Part shown: positions 1-7,402 of the stretch, one piece after another | Layout: each line of letters begins with the position of its first letter | How positions within the stretch are numbered: the stretch's first letter is position 1 | Origin: Saprospira grandis DSM 2844 | Lineage (GTDB): Bacteria; Bacteroidota; Bacteroidia; Chitinophagales; Saprospiraceae | DNA length: 64,000 nt | Assembly (NCBI RefSeq): GCF_000275825.1 | Contig: NZ_JH719942.1 | Coordinates: 565,600 to 629,599 of the forward strand | Direction of reading: 5' to 3' | The notes under the pieces: model-generated | The model's input: only the letters and a program-made list of their open reading frames with translations | What the model was told of the DNA's origin: nothing | The model's database searches: none | Position numbers and translations under genes: made by a program

Positions 1-813
1 ATGTTGTAAGGCATCGGCAATAACGGGCAAAAGGTTGCGGTCAATCTCGGTCTGCCCTCCCCGAATCTCTAAGCGGGCCTTTTTGCCCGTTTGTCGACAC
101 AAATCGCTCAAGATCCTCGGATATTTGGCAAAGAGCAACTGCAACTCAGACATCCGCAGTTGCATAATCTGATATTGCAGCTCTGTACTCAACCGATGTA
201 GGGTCAAAAAGCGATAATCATTGCCTTTTTCCTGCTGATCTTCCAACATCAATCGGTCCTTTTCTATACTGAGCTCTCCCACCAAATTGAGCAGTTGCGT
301 GAGCCGTTCTACGGGCACTTTCAAATGGTCCGAAAGCCGAATATCTCGAGGCGCCAATAGGTTTTCGGCTGGTTCTTTAAACACTTCTTTTTCTTCAGAA
401 GTAGCCAGCGCCTCTACCGTCTTTTCCCGCTTCTTGGCCTTTCGCAAGGCTACTTTTAGCTTGGTGCTAAAGCCTTTATAGGCCAGTTTTTCTTCCTTCC
501 GAATGGCCGAAATCAAATCGGAGAGCAGATCACTGCTTCGCAAAAAAAGCACAATATCATCGGGCCAAAGCGGAAATTCTCCAGCCTGTAGGGCCTTAAA
601 ATAATCTTCCAAAAGATGACTCACCGCCGCAATGCCCTCATAACCTAGGCCCATAGCATTCCCCTTTAGGGTGTGCGTCAACCTAAAAATAGGGGCCCAG
701 AGGTCTTTGCGCTCGGGGCTAGCTTCTAGCTGCAAAAACAAGGCTTCTAGTTCGGCCTGCTGCTGTTCTGCTTCTGCTAAAAATATCGCCTTGTACTCAT
801 CTCCTGTTTCCAA
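1..813 (-). CDS. cheA: Chemotaxis histidine kinase CheA, N-terminal part (cut by window start)
   Basis: This frame reads leftwards off the window and encodes about 271 residues. An Hpt (P1) domain lies near the start with the phosphoacceptor motif HTLKGNAMGLG. It is followed by a linker and the P3 dimerisation segment, with VPVERLTQLLNLVGEL and then LRMSELQLLFAKYP and DLCRQTGKKARLEIRGGQTE, which are hallmark CheA blocks. The kinase would phosphorylate the CheY- and CheB-like regulators encoded just upstream. The ATPase and CheW-binding domains lie outside the window. There is no in-frame ATG: a TTG at 811-813 is the best local start. The frame stays open upstream through the GC-rich repeat, where a GTG at 949-951 is another possible start. 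The CheA identity is firm; the start is not. Confidence 0.85.
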   Translation of the reverse strand, partial: METGDEYKAIFLAEAEQQQAELEALFLQLEASPERKDLWAPIFRLTHTLKGNAMGLGYEGIAAVSHLLEDYFKALQAGEFPLWPDDIVLFLRSSDLLSDLISAIRKEEKLAYKGFSTKLKVALRKAKKREKTVEALATSEEKEVFKEPAENLLAPRDIRLSDHLKVPVERLTQLLNLVGELSIEKDRLMLEDQQEKGNDYRFLTLHRLSTELQYQIMQLRMSELQLLFAKYPRILSDLCRQTGKKARLEIRGGQTEIDRNLLPVIADALQH

Positions 814-846
814 CTGTTTTGCTTTTTCTGTATTTAACTTTTTTTT

Positions 847-970
847 GGGGGCCTCCCGCCTTCGGCGGGCGCTACGTTTCAGGGCTCGCAGGTCTGCTCG
901 GCCCTTCGTTTTTTCGCTGCGCTCAAAAACTTGGTCTGGCCTAACGGCCACCCTTTCACATCGCTAGGCC
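847..970 (+). repeat. Cloverleaf GC-rich intergenic element, copy 1 (subtype I)
   Basis: Starts with GGGGCCTCC and ends with ATCGCTAGGCC, so GGCCT and AGGCC can pair. It holds the family core CTCGCAGGTCTGCTCGGCCC, a 5' hairpin (CCGCC-TTC-GGCGG) and a GGT-CT-GGCC-TAAC-GGCC-ACC hairpin. It fills the cheB-cheA gap, and the cheA frame is open through it. Confidence 0.85.
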
Positions 971-987
971 AAATGGAAGTCCTGCGC

Positions 988-1069
988 TTCGGCCATCCTT
1001 TGATAAAAATTTTAAGCTAGTCAAGGCATTTTTTAAAGGCATAGCCTTAGCTATGGGGGAGAAAAATAA
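988..1069. repeat. Dispersed 82-bp repeat, copy A
   Basis: This stretch is nearly identical to 41674-41755. Shared blocks include TCAAGGCATTTTTTAAAGGC and GCTATGGGGGAGAAAAATAA. It contains a CATAGC-(CTTA)-GCTATG hairpin. It lies next to a cloverleaf element, as the other copy does. Function unknown. Confidence 0.75.
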
Positions 1070-1148
1070 CGATGAATAGCAGGAAATTAAATTAAAGGAT
1101 AGAAGTGGAGGGCTTCTATTTGGCCTTCGGCCAAGGCGGCTTTGCCGC

Positions 1149-2198
1149 CTATTCCATATCTAGTAATTGGACCAAAAAGGGCGGAATAGTTGAGAGCGGA
1201 AGCTCTCTTCGGCTGGCGCCTATTCCTTGAGCTGCTCGGGGCATTCCATAAATGCTAGAGCTAGCTTCATCTTGGTTGATCGTAAAGCCGCCAGCCTCCT
1301 TAATGGCCAATAAGCCTTTGGCCCCATCGGATCCCATGCCCGTAAGCAAAACCCCCAAAAGGCTTTTGCCGATCAGCTCGGCTGCAGATTCAAAAAGGGC
1401 ATCGACAGAGGGGTAATTATAGGAAGGATGCGTTCTTTGGCTCCAAGCAAAAAGGTAGTCCTTAGGAGTTCCCCGCAAGAGCAAATGATAATCTCCTGGG
1501 GCCAAATAGACCTGATTGGGTTTTGGTCGCTCGCCATTTTGGGCCATACTAACTTTCAGTTTACTCATTTTTTGTAGGCGGCGGGCAAAAGCGGGCAAAA
1601 AGGCCTGCGGCATATGCTGGGCAATAACAATAGGCAGCGGCCAATTTTCGGGCAATTGGGCCAAAATAAACTCTAGGGTGGCGGGACCGCCAGTAGACGC
1701 GCCCAACAAAAGCATTTCGTAGGGCAAATCTGTTGAAAAAGAGTGTTTGGCTTGGCTGGCAAAAGCCTGTGGTTTTTGGGCCAAATTAGTGGCTAGGGCC
1801 GCCTTAATTTTTTGGTCCAACTCTAGACCAAAATGCTGCAAATTGCCATTGCGCAAAGAGGGCTTGGCCAGTACATCGGTGGCCCCGGCGGCCAAGGCTT
1901 TGAGCAAAAGCTCTTCGCTTTGGCTGGCTGCAGAGAGCAACAAAATGGGACAAGGGCAATTTGATTTCATAATTTGCTCTACCCCATAAAGGCCGTCGTA
2001 ATCGCCCATAAAGAGGTCCATAAGGACCAAATCGGGTTGAAATTTGGCAGCCATTTCTGCGGCCTCTTTTCCATCACTAGCTTGGCCTACAATGGTATAT
2101 CCTCGATTATTGCCCAACCAAGAGCGAATTAGCTGGCGCATCACAGCCGAATCTTCAGCCAATAAGATGCGTTTGGGCTTATTCTGTAGTTTGGTCAT
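1149..2198 (-). CDS. cheB: Chemotaxis protein-glutamate methylesterase/response regulator CheB
   Basis: The protein has 349 aa. An N-terminal receiver domain (about 8-130) carries acidic residues at D16, the phosphoacceptor D61 (LVLMDLFMGD) and K112 (LAKPS). The C-terminal methylesterase domain (about 160-348) has the catalytic triad in GASTGG (S168), IAQHMP (H195) and GMGSDGAKG (D291). CheB removes methyl groups from receptor glutamates to reset sensitivity after phosphorylation by CheA. Its start overlaps the 3' end of the cheY-like gene by 20 bp, which suggests translational coupling. cheA follows after a repeat-filled gap. No cheR is seen; it may lie beyond the window. Length and motifs are those of a full, intact CheB. 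Confidence 0.96.
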   Translation of the reverse strand: MTKLQNKPKRILLAEDSAVMRQLIRSWLGNNRGYTIVGQASDGKEAAEMAAKFQPDLVLMDLFMGDYDGLYGVEQIMKSNCPCPILLLSAASQSEELLLKALAAGATDVLAKPSLRNGNLQHFGLELDQKIKAALATNLAQKPQAFASQAKHSFSTDLPYEMLLLGASTGGPATLEFILAQLPENWPLPIVIAQHMPQAFLPAFARRLQKMSKLKVSMAQNGERPKPNQVYLAPGDYHLLLRGTPKDYLFAWSQRTHPSYNYPSVDALFESAAELIGKSLLGVLLTGMGSDGAKGLLAIKEAGGFTINQDEASSSIYGMPRAAQGIGASRRELPLSTIPPFLVQLLDME

Positions 2199-2562
2199 TG
2201 AGGCATTTATTTGCGGTCTCGAGTAATTCTTCTGGGGTAAAGGGTTTTACCAAATAGGCAGAGGCGCCCAATTTGAGGCAATCTTGGATGACTGATTCTT
2301 GGCCTACGGCGCTAATCATAATGACCTTGGCCTTTAGTTCTTCGGCTTGGAAGACCTCTAGAATATCGCTACCGATCATATCGGGAAGAATATTATCTAG
2401 GGTAATGAGGTCGGGGGCAAGGAGCATGGCCAAATCGATAGCTTGTTCGCCATTGGCGGCTTGGCCGACCACTTCATATTCTTCATCTGCCGCCTGAAAA
2501 GACTTAAGGATCAGGCTACGCATATAGAGCGAATCGTCTACGATTAAGACTTTCTTTTTCAT
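2179..2562 (-). CDS. cheY: CheY-like single-domain response regulator
   Basis: This is a 127-aa stand-alone receiver domain. It has the acidic pair D9/D10 (IVDDS), the phosphoacceptor D56 (LITLDNILPD) and K106 (YLVKPF), all at the usual spacing, and no output domain. It overlaps cheB by 20 bp and follows cheW across a repeat-filled gap, so it is probably the phosphorylated output protein of this chemotaxis pathway, acting on motility machinery in the cytoplasm. The motor target in a gliding bacterium cannot be read from the sequence. Paralogues of this fold serve other pathways, so the cheY name rests partly on context. Confidence 0.88.
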   Translation of the reverse strand: MKKKVLIVDDSLYMRSLILKSFQAADEEYEVVGQAANGEQAIDLAMLLAPDLITLDNILPDMIGSDILEVFQAEELKAKVIMISAVGQESVIQDCLKLGASAYLVKPFTPEELLETANKCLNDQTTE

Positions 2563-2666
2563 AGTGGATTTTTGAGGAGGGTAAATAATTAAAAATGAAT
2601 TTAGGGCCTAGCCCTTTATTTTTTGGCGAGCCTTGGCGAGTTTTTTGGCCAAAGGCCCTTTGTTTT

Positions 2667-2780
2667 GGCCTAGCGATGTGGAGCAGTGGCCGAAGGCCAG
2701 ACCGAGGCAGCGAAGCTGGCGAAGGGCCGAGCAGACCTGCGAGCTGCAAAACGTAGCGCCCGCCGCAGGCGGGAGGCCCC
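2667..2780 (-). repeat. Cloverleaf element, copy 2 (subtype I)
   Basis: On the minus strand it starts GGGGCCTCCCGCC and ends ATCGCTAGGCC, with the core intact. It lies just downstream of cheW and separates it from cheY, in the same direction as transcription. Confidence 0.85.
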
Positions 2781-2791
2781 AAAACAGCAGC

Positions 2792-3295
2792 TTAAATTTT
2801 ATCAATATCTAGGAGCACGGCAATTCCTTTAGGGCTTTGGAAAAGGGCTTTGATGTAGGGATTATTTTGGAAGAGCCCCTCTGCCGCTTGTAGAGCCTGC
2901 TCATTTACCTTAAGGGTTTCGGGCAGTTTGGGGATGAGTAGGCCTTGTTTTTTATTTTTTTGTTGGAGGACCAGAAAGAAGCCTACTTTTTCTTCGGCGC
3001 CTATTTTTTGGTCGAGCAAGTTAAAGAGATTGATAGCGGCTAGGATTTCTCCGCGGACATTGACCACCCCTTGGATATGGGCGGCTGCCTTGGGAATTTT
3101 GGCCATAGGGGGGCAGGGCAGCACCTCTTTGGCGGCAGAAATGGGGAGGGCGTAAGTGGTTTCTCCGAGTTCAAAGCTCACCAATTGGATTTGCGAATTT
3201 TTGGTTGTGTCGGTTATTTTTTTGCGTTCCTTTTGGGCGGCCTGTTGCAGTTCATCTAGCGAGATATAGGCCTGTTGATTTTCCTCTTTGGGCAT
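2792..3295 (-). CDS. cheW: CheW-like chemotaxis coupling protein
   Basis: The protein has 167 aa. After a charged N-terminal tail of about 35 residues comes a single CheW/SH3-like domain: IQLVSFELGETTYALPI, then VLPCPPMAKIPKAAAHIQGVVNVRG and LAAINLFNLL, all typical of CheW. CheW links receptors to the CheA kinase in the signalling array. The gene starts one base past the MCP stop codon, so receptor and adaptor are almost certainly co-transcribed. The extended N-terminal tail is longer than in minimal CheW proteins. Identity is firm. Confidence 0.93.
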   Translation of the reverse strand: MPKEENQQAYISLDELQQAAQKERKKITDTTKNSQIQLVSFELGETTYALPISAAKEVLPCPPMAKIPKAAAHIQGVVNVRGEILAAINLFNLLDQKIGAEEKVGFFLVLQQKNKKQGLLIPKLPETLKVNEQALQAAEGLFQNNPYIKALFQSPKGIAVLLDIDKI

Positions 3296-3296
3296 A

Positions 3297-5570
3297 TTAT
3301 CTCAATTTAAATTTCAGAATATTCTCTTGGAGTTGGGTGGCCACCTCGGCTAGGTCCTTACTAGTTGCCGAGACCTCATTCATCCCTTGGCTGAGCACTC
3401 GGGTAGAGTTGGCGACCTGTTCGGTACCGTAGGCGGTTTCCTCGGCGACGACGACAATTTTCTCGATATTTCGGACTGTAGCATCAATGGCTTCCTTTTG
3501 TTGGTTGCTAGAATAGACGATACTTTCTGAGAGGCTAAACGTTTGGTTATTAGACTCTTGAACATCCTTAAAGACCTCTTCGGCCTCCTTAGAAGCTTCT
3601 CCGCCCGACTTCACATTTTCCTCCATGAGTTCGATAGCTCGGCTAGCGGCATAGATATCTTTTTGGACCTCTCGGATGATGCGTTCGATATTGACGGCGG
3701 ATCGGCGGGAGCCCTCGGCCAGTTTGCGAATTTCCTCGGCGACCACGGCAAAACCTCGGCCAGCTTCGCCGGCTCTAGCGGCTTCTATAGCGGCATTTAG
3801 GGCGAGTAAATTGGTTTGCGAGGCGATATCGGTAATAATGCTGAGCGTGCTAGCGATTTCCTCGGAGCGGTTGGAGAGGACCGAAATGGACTGGGCGGTA
3901 CTTTGGGCAGATTGGCGGATCGACTCCATATTATCGACCATAAGTTTGAGGGTAGCCAAGCCTTCTGAGGAAGAACTTTGGCCCTTATGAGCGGCTTGGT
4001 TAATCAGCTCGGCCTTTTGTTTCATCAGGTTGGCTGCCTTGAGCAGCTCATCCATTTGCTTGCTGGCCTCATCGGTTTGTTGGGCCTGTTGTTGGGCTCC
4101 TTGGGCCATTTGTTGGGTAGCGGAAGCGGCTTCTTTCGTCGTACTTTGCATTTCCTCACCCTTGGTCAGCATTTCTTCTGAGGCAGTAGCCAGCAGATCG
4201 GCAATTTGGGCCGTATTGGTGAGCAGGCCATTGAGGCTAAGGATAGCTTGGTTAATTCCTTCGCTAAGATTGCGGATATCGCCTTGGGCTTCGATATCGA
4301 ATTGGCCAGTGAGGTCGCCCTCTGCCAATTGGTCGATAATTTTGCCGAGTTGGCCGATGGGTGTAGAGACTGATTCGAGCAGCATATTGACAGAACCGAC
4401 CAGCATTAGCCAGTCGCCCTTTGCATTTTCTAGCTTGAGGCGGGCGCCCAGATTACCTTCTTGGCCGGCGGCGGCCACCACGCGATTTACCTCTAGGACC
4501 ACCTCTTTTTGGCGGCTAATATCATTGGCGATTTTGATCACCTTAGTCACTCGGCCCGATTCGTCTTCTACGGGAGTATAGGCCGCTAGGATAAAGATAT
4601 CTTTTCCTGTTTTAGAGATGCGGCGGAACTCGCCTTCTTGTTTTTGGCCCATAGAGAGGTCGGCCCAAAACTGATTGTATTTATCGCTATTTCGGTAATT
4701 GGGATCTACCAGCATAGAGTGGTGATGGTCGACTAATTCTCGTTTATGGTGATAGCCCATCAATTGGACAAAATTGTCATTAACATCTAGGATATTTCCA
4801 TCTGGATCAAACTCAATGCGGCCAAAAGAGCTATCTATGGTTTCTCGGAGGGCTTCGGCATGCAGTGAAATAGCTTTTTGTTTAGTAATATCTAGGGCAA
4901 TTTTAACAATCTTGCTCAGCTTTCCCTCTTTGTTTTTGACGGGAGTATAAGCGGCTTGGATCCAGACATCTTCGCCCTTAACATTTTGGCGTTTAAACTC
5001 TCCTTCTTGGGTTTGGCCTAGGGCCAAGGACTGCCAAAACTGTTGATAGGCTATAGATTTTTTGTAGCTATCGCTTACAAAGATAGAGTGATGTTTCCCG
5101 ATCACCTCTTGGGCAGAATTAAAGCCTATGAGTTGGGCAAAATTATTATTGAGATAGAGAATATTTCCGAGAGGGTCAAACTCAATACGGCCAAAAGACT
5201 TATCGATGGTTAATTGCAGGGCTTGGGATCCAGCTTGCGTTTGGGCCTCTTCGCTTTGGTCTTCGAGGCAGAGCAAATAACGTTTAGTTTCTGCTTCATT
5301 TTTCAGCTCTTGAATATGGACACGCAAATGAGATACGCCTTCAAATAAGCCATAAAGTTCATAGACTTTTGCCTGCCGTTCTCCTTTGCGGTAAGCTTGT
5401 AGGGCCTGTGGCACAAAAGGCAGGCAAATGCTGCTATACTCGCCAATGAGTTGCTGAGCTTCCTGCTTTAATAAGGCTGTAGCAGCTTGATTAACTAGAG
5501 CTATTCGAAGATCTTCGGATAGGATAATTGCAGGCGTAGGGAGCTGCTCATAAATTTGTTGATAGTTCAT
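3297..5570 (-). CDS. Soluble PAS-PAS methyl-accepting chemotaxis protein (BdlA-like layout)
   Basis: The protein has 757 aa and no transmembrane segment. Residues about 1-110 look like a divergent PAS domain. Two closely similar PAS/PAC modules follow at about 122-232 and 244-355; both contain [13 protein letters not shown], and QEGEF, which points to internal duplication. A HAMP-like stretch (about 400-450, [19 protein letters not shown]) leads into the MCP signalling coiled coil, whose hairpin tip is [20 protein letters not shown] followed by [17 protein letters not shown]. Without a membrane anchor it should sense an internal signal, such as redox state or a ligand in the PAS pocket, and pass it to CheW/CheA. 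It heads the che operon. The actual ligand is not predictable. Confidence 0.93.
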   Translation of the reverse strand: MNYQQIYEQLPTPAIILSEDLRIALVNQAATALLKQEAQQLIGEYSSICLPFVPQALQAYRKGERQAKVYELYGLFEGVSHLRVHIQELKNEAETKRYLLCLEDQSEEAQTQAGSQALQLTIDKSFGRIEFDPLGNILYLNNNFAQLIGFNSAQEVIGKHHSIFVSDSYKKSIAYQQFWQSLALGQTQEGEFKRQNVKGEDVWIQAAYTPVKNKEGKLSKIVKIALDITKQKAISLHAEALRETIDSSFGRIEFDPDGNILDVNDNFVQLMGYHHKRELVDHHHSMLVDPNYRNSDKYNQFWADLSMGQKQEGEFRRISKTGKDIFILAAYTPVEDESGRVTKVIKIANDISRQKEVVLEVNRVVAAAGQEGNLGARLKLENAKGDWLMLVGSVNMLLESVSTPIGQLGKIIDQLAEGDLTGQFDIEAQGDIRNLSEGINQAILSLNGLLTNTAQIADLLATASEEMLTKGEEMQSTTKEAASATQQMAQGAQQQAQQTDEASKQMDELLKAANLMKQKAELINQAAHKGQSSSSEGLATLKLMVDNMESIRQSAQSTAQSISVLSNRSEEIASTLSIITDIASQTNLLALNAAIEAARAGEAGRGFAVVAEEIRKLAEGSRRSAVNIERIIREVQKDIYAASRAIELMEENVKSGGEASKEAEEVFKDVQESNNQTFSLSESIVYSSNQQKEAIDATVRNIEKIVVVAEETAYGTEQVANSTRVLSQGMNEVSATSKDLAEVATQLQENILKFKLR

Positions 5571-5745
5571 GCTAATTATTTCTATATCTCTCTAAAAAAG
5601 GGGGTACTTCTTTAGAGCTGGGGGGTGAGGGGATACATTCGTTTTTTTAACGAGAAAATGAGTGTTCTTTACTCGCATCATTCTGCCAGTAAATTTCGCT
5701 CAACTAGCAAGACTCCATACATAAAATGTGGGGGGAATAAATAGC

Positions 5746-5770
5746 AAAGGCCTCGCTCTGCGAGGCCTTT
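5746..5770 (-). terminator. Hairpin terminator after the CpeT-like gene
   Basis: A perfect 11-bp stem, AAAGGCCTCGC-TCT-GCGAGGCCTTT, lies between the MCP start and the stop of the CpeT-like gene. It is placed to end transcription of the gene at 5832-6569. The rest of 5571-5831 shows no gene. Confidence 0.75.
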
Positions 5771-5831
5771 CTATCTTTTGAATGCCCATTTAATAATAGG
5801 CAAAAACGATTAGACTTTCAAATAGTTTAGA

Positions 5832-6569
5832 CTAATTCTTTCCTACTTTAATATAGCCTTCATCGCCGGGATTGAGGCGGAGGAAAGACAGGCCGGGGCC
5901 TTCTGTAGCTTTAAGTTTTTGTTTACTCTTATCATAGAAGGTAAACCACATAGTATAGCCTTTATCGGTAGTTTCATACATGAGGTCGACATATCGGGCG
6001 GCTGTAGTAGAAGTAAGCATTTCGCAGGTTACCTCATCGGGCATTAGGGTTTTGAAGCTTCCTTTTTTGTGTTCCTGATGAATGATAGTCAGGTCGCAAG
6101 CGGGATTTTTGATTAGGTCCTTACGGATATCGAGTTTAGGGAACTTGCTTTTTTTCCAGGCATTGATATACTTTTCGGGTTCTTTGAGGTAGTAAACCTC
6201 TTGGCGAAAGCTATCTCGGTCGATTTGGACATACTGTTCGATGCGTTGATCGAGTGGGCTTTCTTTCATATCGGGAGAAAAGAGTTCGAGATAGACCCAA
6301 AACTCTCCTGGGCGGTCATATTGAAAAATGGGAACCACCACAAACTCTTGGGGGGGTTCGGCGCTATTTTCTTCTAGGAGTTGTTGGCGGTTACTAAAGT
6401 GCCCGGCCAACTGTAACTTCAGGCGGTCAAATTTGTTAAATATTTTGGAGATCTCCTCTGGAGATTTGCTTGACTTTTCGTAGAGTGAACTAGCTGCTTT
6501 TTTACCGCCAGTACAAGCGGCCAAGGCAAATACCAAGAGCAAGATCGCCCATAGCTGTTTTTTCTGCAT
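5832..6569 (-). CDS. CpcT/CpeT-like lipoprotein
   Basis: The protein has 245 aa. It begins with a lipoprotein signal (LLLVFALAACTGG; Cys19 is the likely lipidated residue). The body resembles the CpcT/CpeT family, known for attaching bilins to phycobiliproteins: LAGHFSNRQQ, then a YVQIDRDSFRQEVYYLKEP block, a conserved CDLTII cysteine, an EVTCEM cysteine and a late Tyr/Met-rich strand region. Phycobilisomes are not expected in this lineage, so a role in bilin attachment is unlikely. A lipocalin-like binding barrel at the inner or outer membrane is a more cautious description. It is transcribed after the transporter at 6598-7398, 28 bp away. Family assignment is from remembered motifs and is moderately sure. 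Confidence 0.65.
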   Translation of the reverse strand: MQKKQLWAILLLVFALAACTGGKKAASSLYEKSSKSPEEISKIFNKFDRLKLQLAGHFSNRQQLLEENSAEPPQEFVVVPIFQYDRPGEFWVYLELFSPDMKESPLDQRIEQYVQIDRDSFRQEVYYLKEPEKYINAWKKSKFPKLDIRKDLIKNPACDLTIIHQEHKKGSFKTLMPDEVTCEMLTSTTAARYVDLMYETTDKGYTMWFTFYDKSKQKLKATEGPGLSFLRLNPGDEGYIKVGKN

Positions 6570-6597
6570 AAGATTGATGATCAGTTATTGAAGGAGG

Positions 6598-7398
6598 CTA
6601 GGCTCCTTCTTTTGAAGATGATTCCTTGACGGGGAGAAGTGCTGTGTCTTTAAGTTCATCAGCTAAATTCTTGCCCAAATAGTTATCAATAATGTGGTGC
6701 ATCCAATAAAGCAAAGGCGTTAGGAGGATAGCCACAGTAAATTTATAAATATAATTAACGGTTCCTACAGCAATGATGCGGTCAAAGCTCCAATCGGCGC
6801 CTAGGCCAAAGGCGATATAAAGGACCACAAAGCTATCTATGAGTTGAGAGACCAGGGTAGAGCCCGTTGCTCTCATCCAGATGCGGCTTTCTCCGGTTGC
6901 TCTTTTGATGCGTTGAAAAACGATGACATCTACAATTTGGCCCACTAAAAAGGCGGTGAGCGAGCCCACGATAATCCAGAGTCCTTGTCCAAAAATAGCT
7001 TGAAATGCCACTTGCATATCTTCTGGTCCTCCATTTGCGGCTTGGCTACTAGGCCACCAACTAGCGGGCAGCAGGGCAATACTCAGAAAGACCATTAAGA
7101 AGGCGTAGAGAATAAGGACCACAGCCCCCTGCGAGAGGAAGCGCACCCCTTTGGCACCAAAATACTCATTGATGACATCGGTCATAATGAAAACAACGGG
7201 CCAAAGTAAAACACCCGCCGTAAGATCTAAATTGAGTTCATAGCCTAGGATCATCAATCCTAGGGGATCAAAACCACCGCTAGCCTCTAGAGAAAAGATT
7301 TTCACGCCAATAAATTCTGCAATAATTGCATTGGCAATAAAGAAACCTCCTAGGACCAAAAATAAACGGTTGGCCTTATATTGAATGATATGATTCAT
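6598..7398 (-). CDS. Queuosine precursor transporter (YhhQ/QPTR, VUT_1 family)
   Basis: The protein has 266 aa and six or so hydrophobic segments. Family signatures include the N-terminal FIANAIIAEFIGVKIF, the conserved VFIMTDVINEYFG block and, near the C-terminus, SQLIDSFVVLYIAF and NYIYKFTVAILLTPLLY. Members import queuosine precursors (queuine or preQ1/preQ0) across the inner membrane for tRNA modification. A long loop (about 107-122) sits between two membrane spans. The gene starts 4 bp after the SulP stop codon, so it is expressed with that transporter. No riboswitch is visible because there is no leader between the two genes. Confidence 0.85.
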   Translation of the reverse strand: MNHIIQYKANRLFLVLGGFFIANAIIAEFIGVKIFSLEASGGFDPLGLMILGYELNLDLTAGVLLWPVVFIMTDVINEYFGAKGVRFLSQGAVVLILYAFLMVFLSIALLPASWWPSSQAANGGPEDMQVAFQAIFGQGLWIIVGSLTAFLVGQIVDVIVFQRIKRATGESRIWMRATGSTLVSQLIDSFVVLYIAFGLGADWSFDRIIAVGTVNYIYKFTVAILLTPLLYWMHHIIDNYLGKNLADELKDTALLPVKESSSKEGA

Positions 7399-7402
7399 GT
7401 TC

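Noticed and set aside
1516-1989. Plus-strand frames inside cheB
   Set aside because: They overlap a clear, full-length cheB with catalytic residues and have no conserved sequence.
2516-2805. Small frames of 65-88 codons inside the copy 2 element
   Set aside because: They follow the repeat sequence and have no protein-like features; similar frames appear wherever the element occurs.
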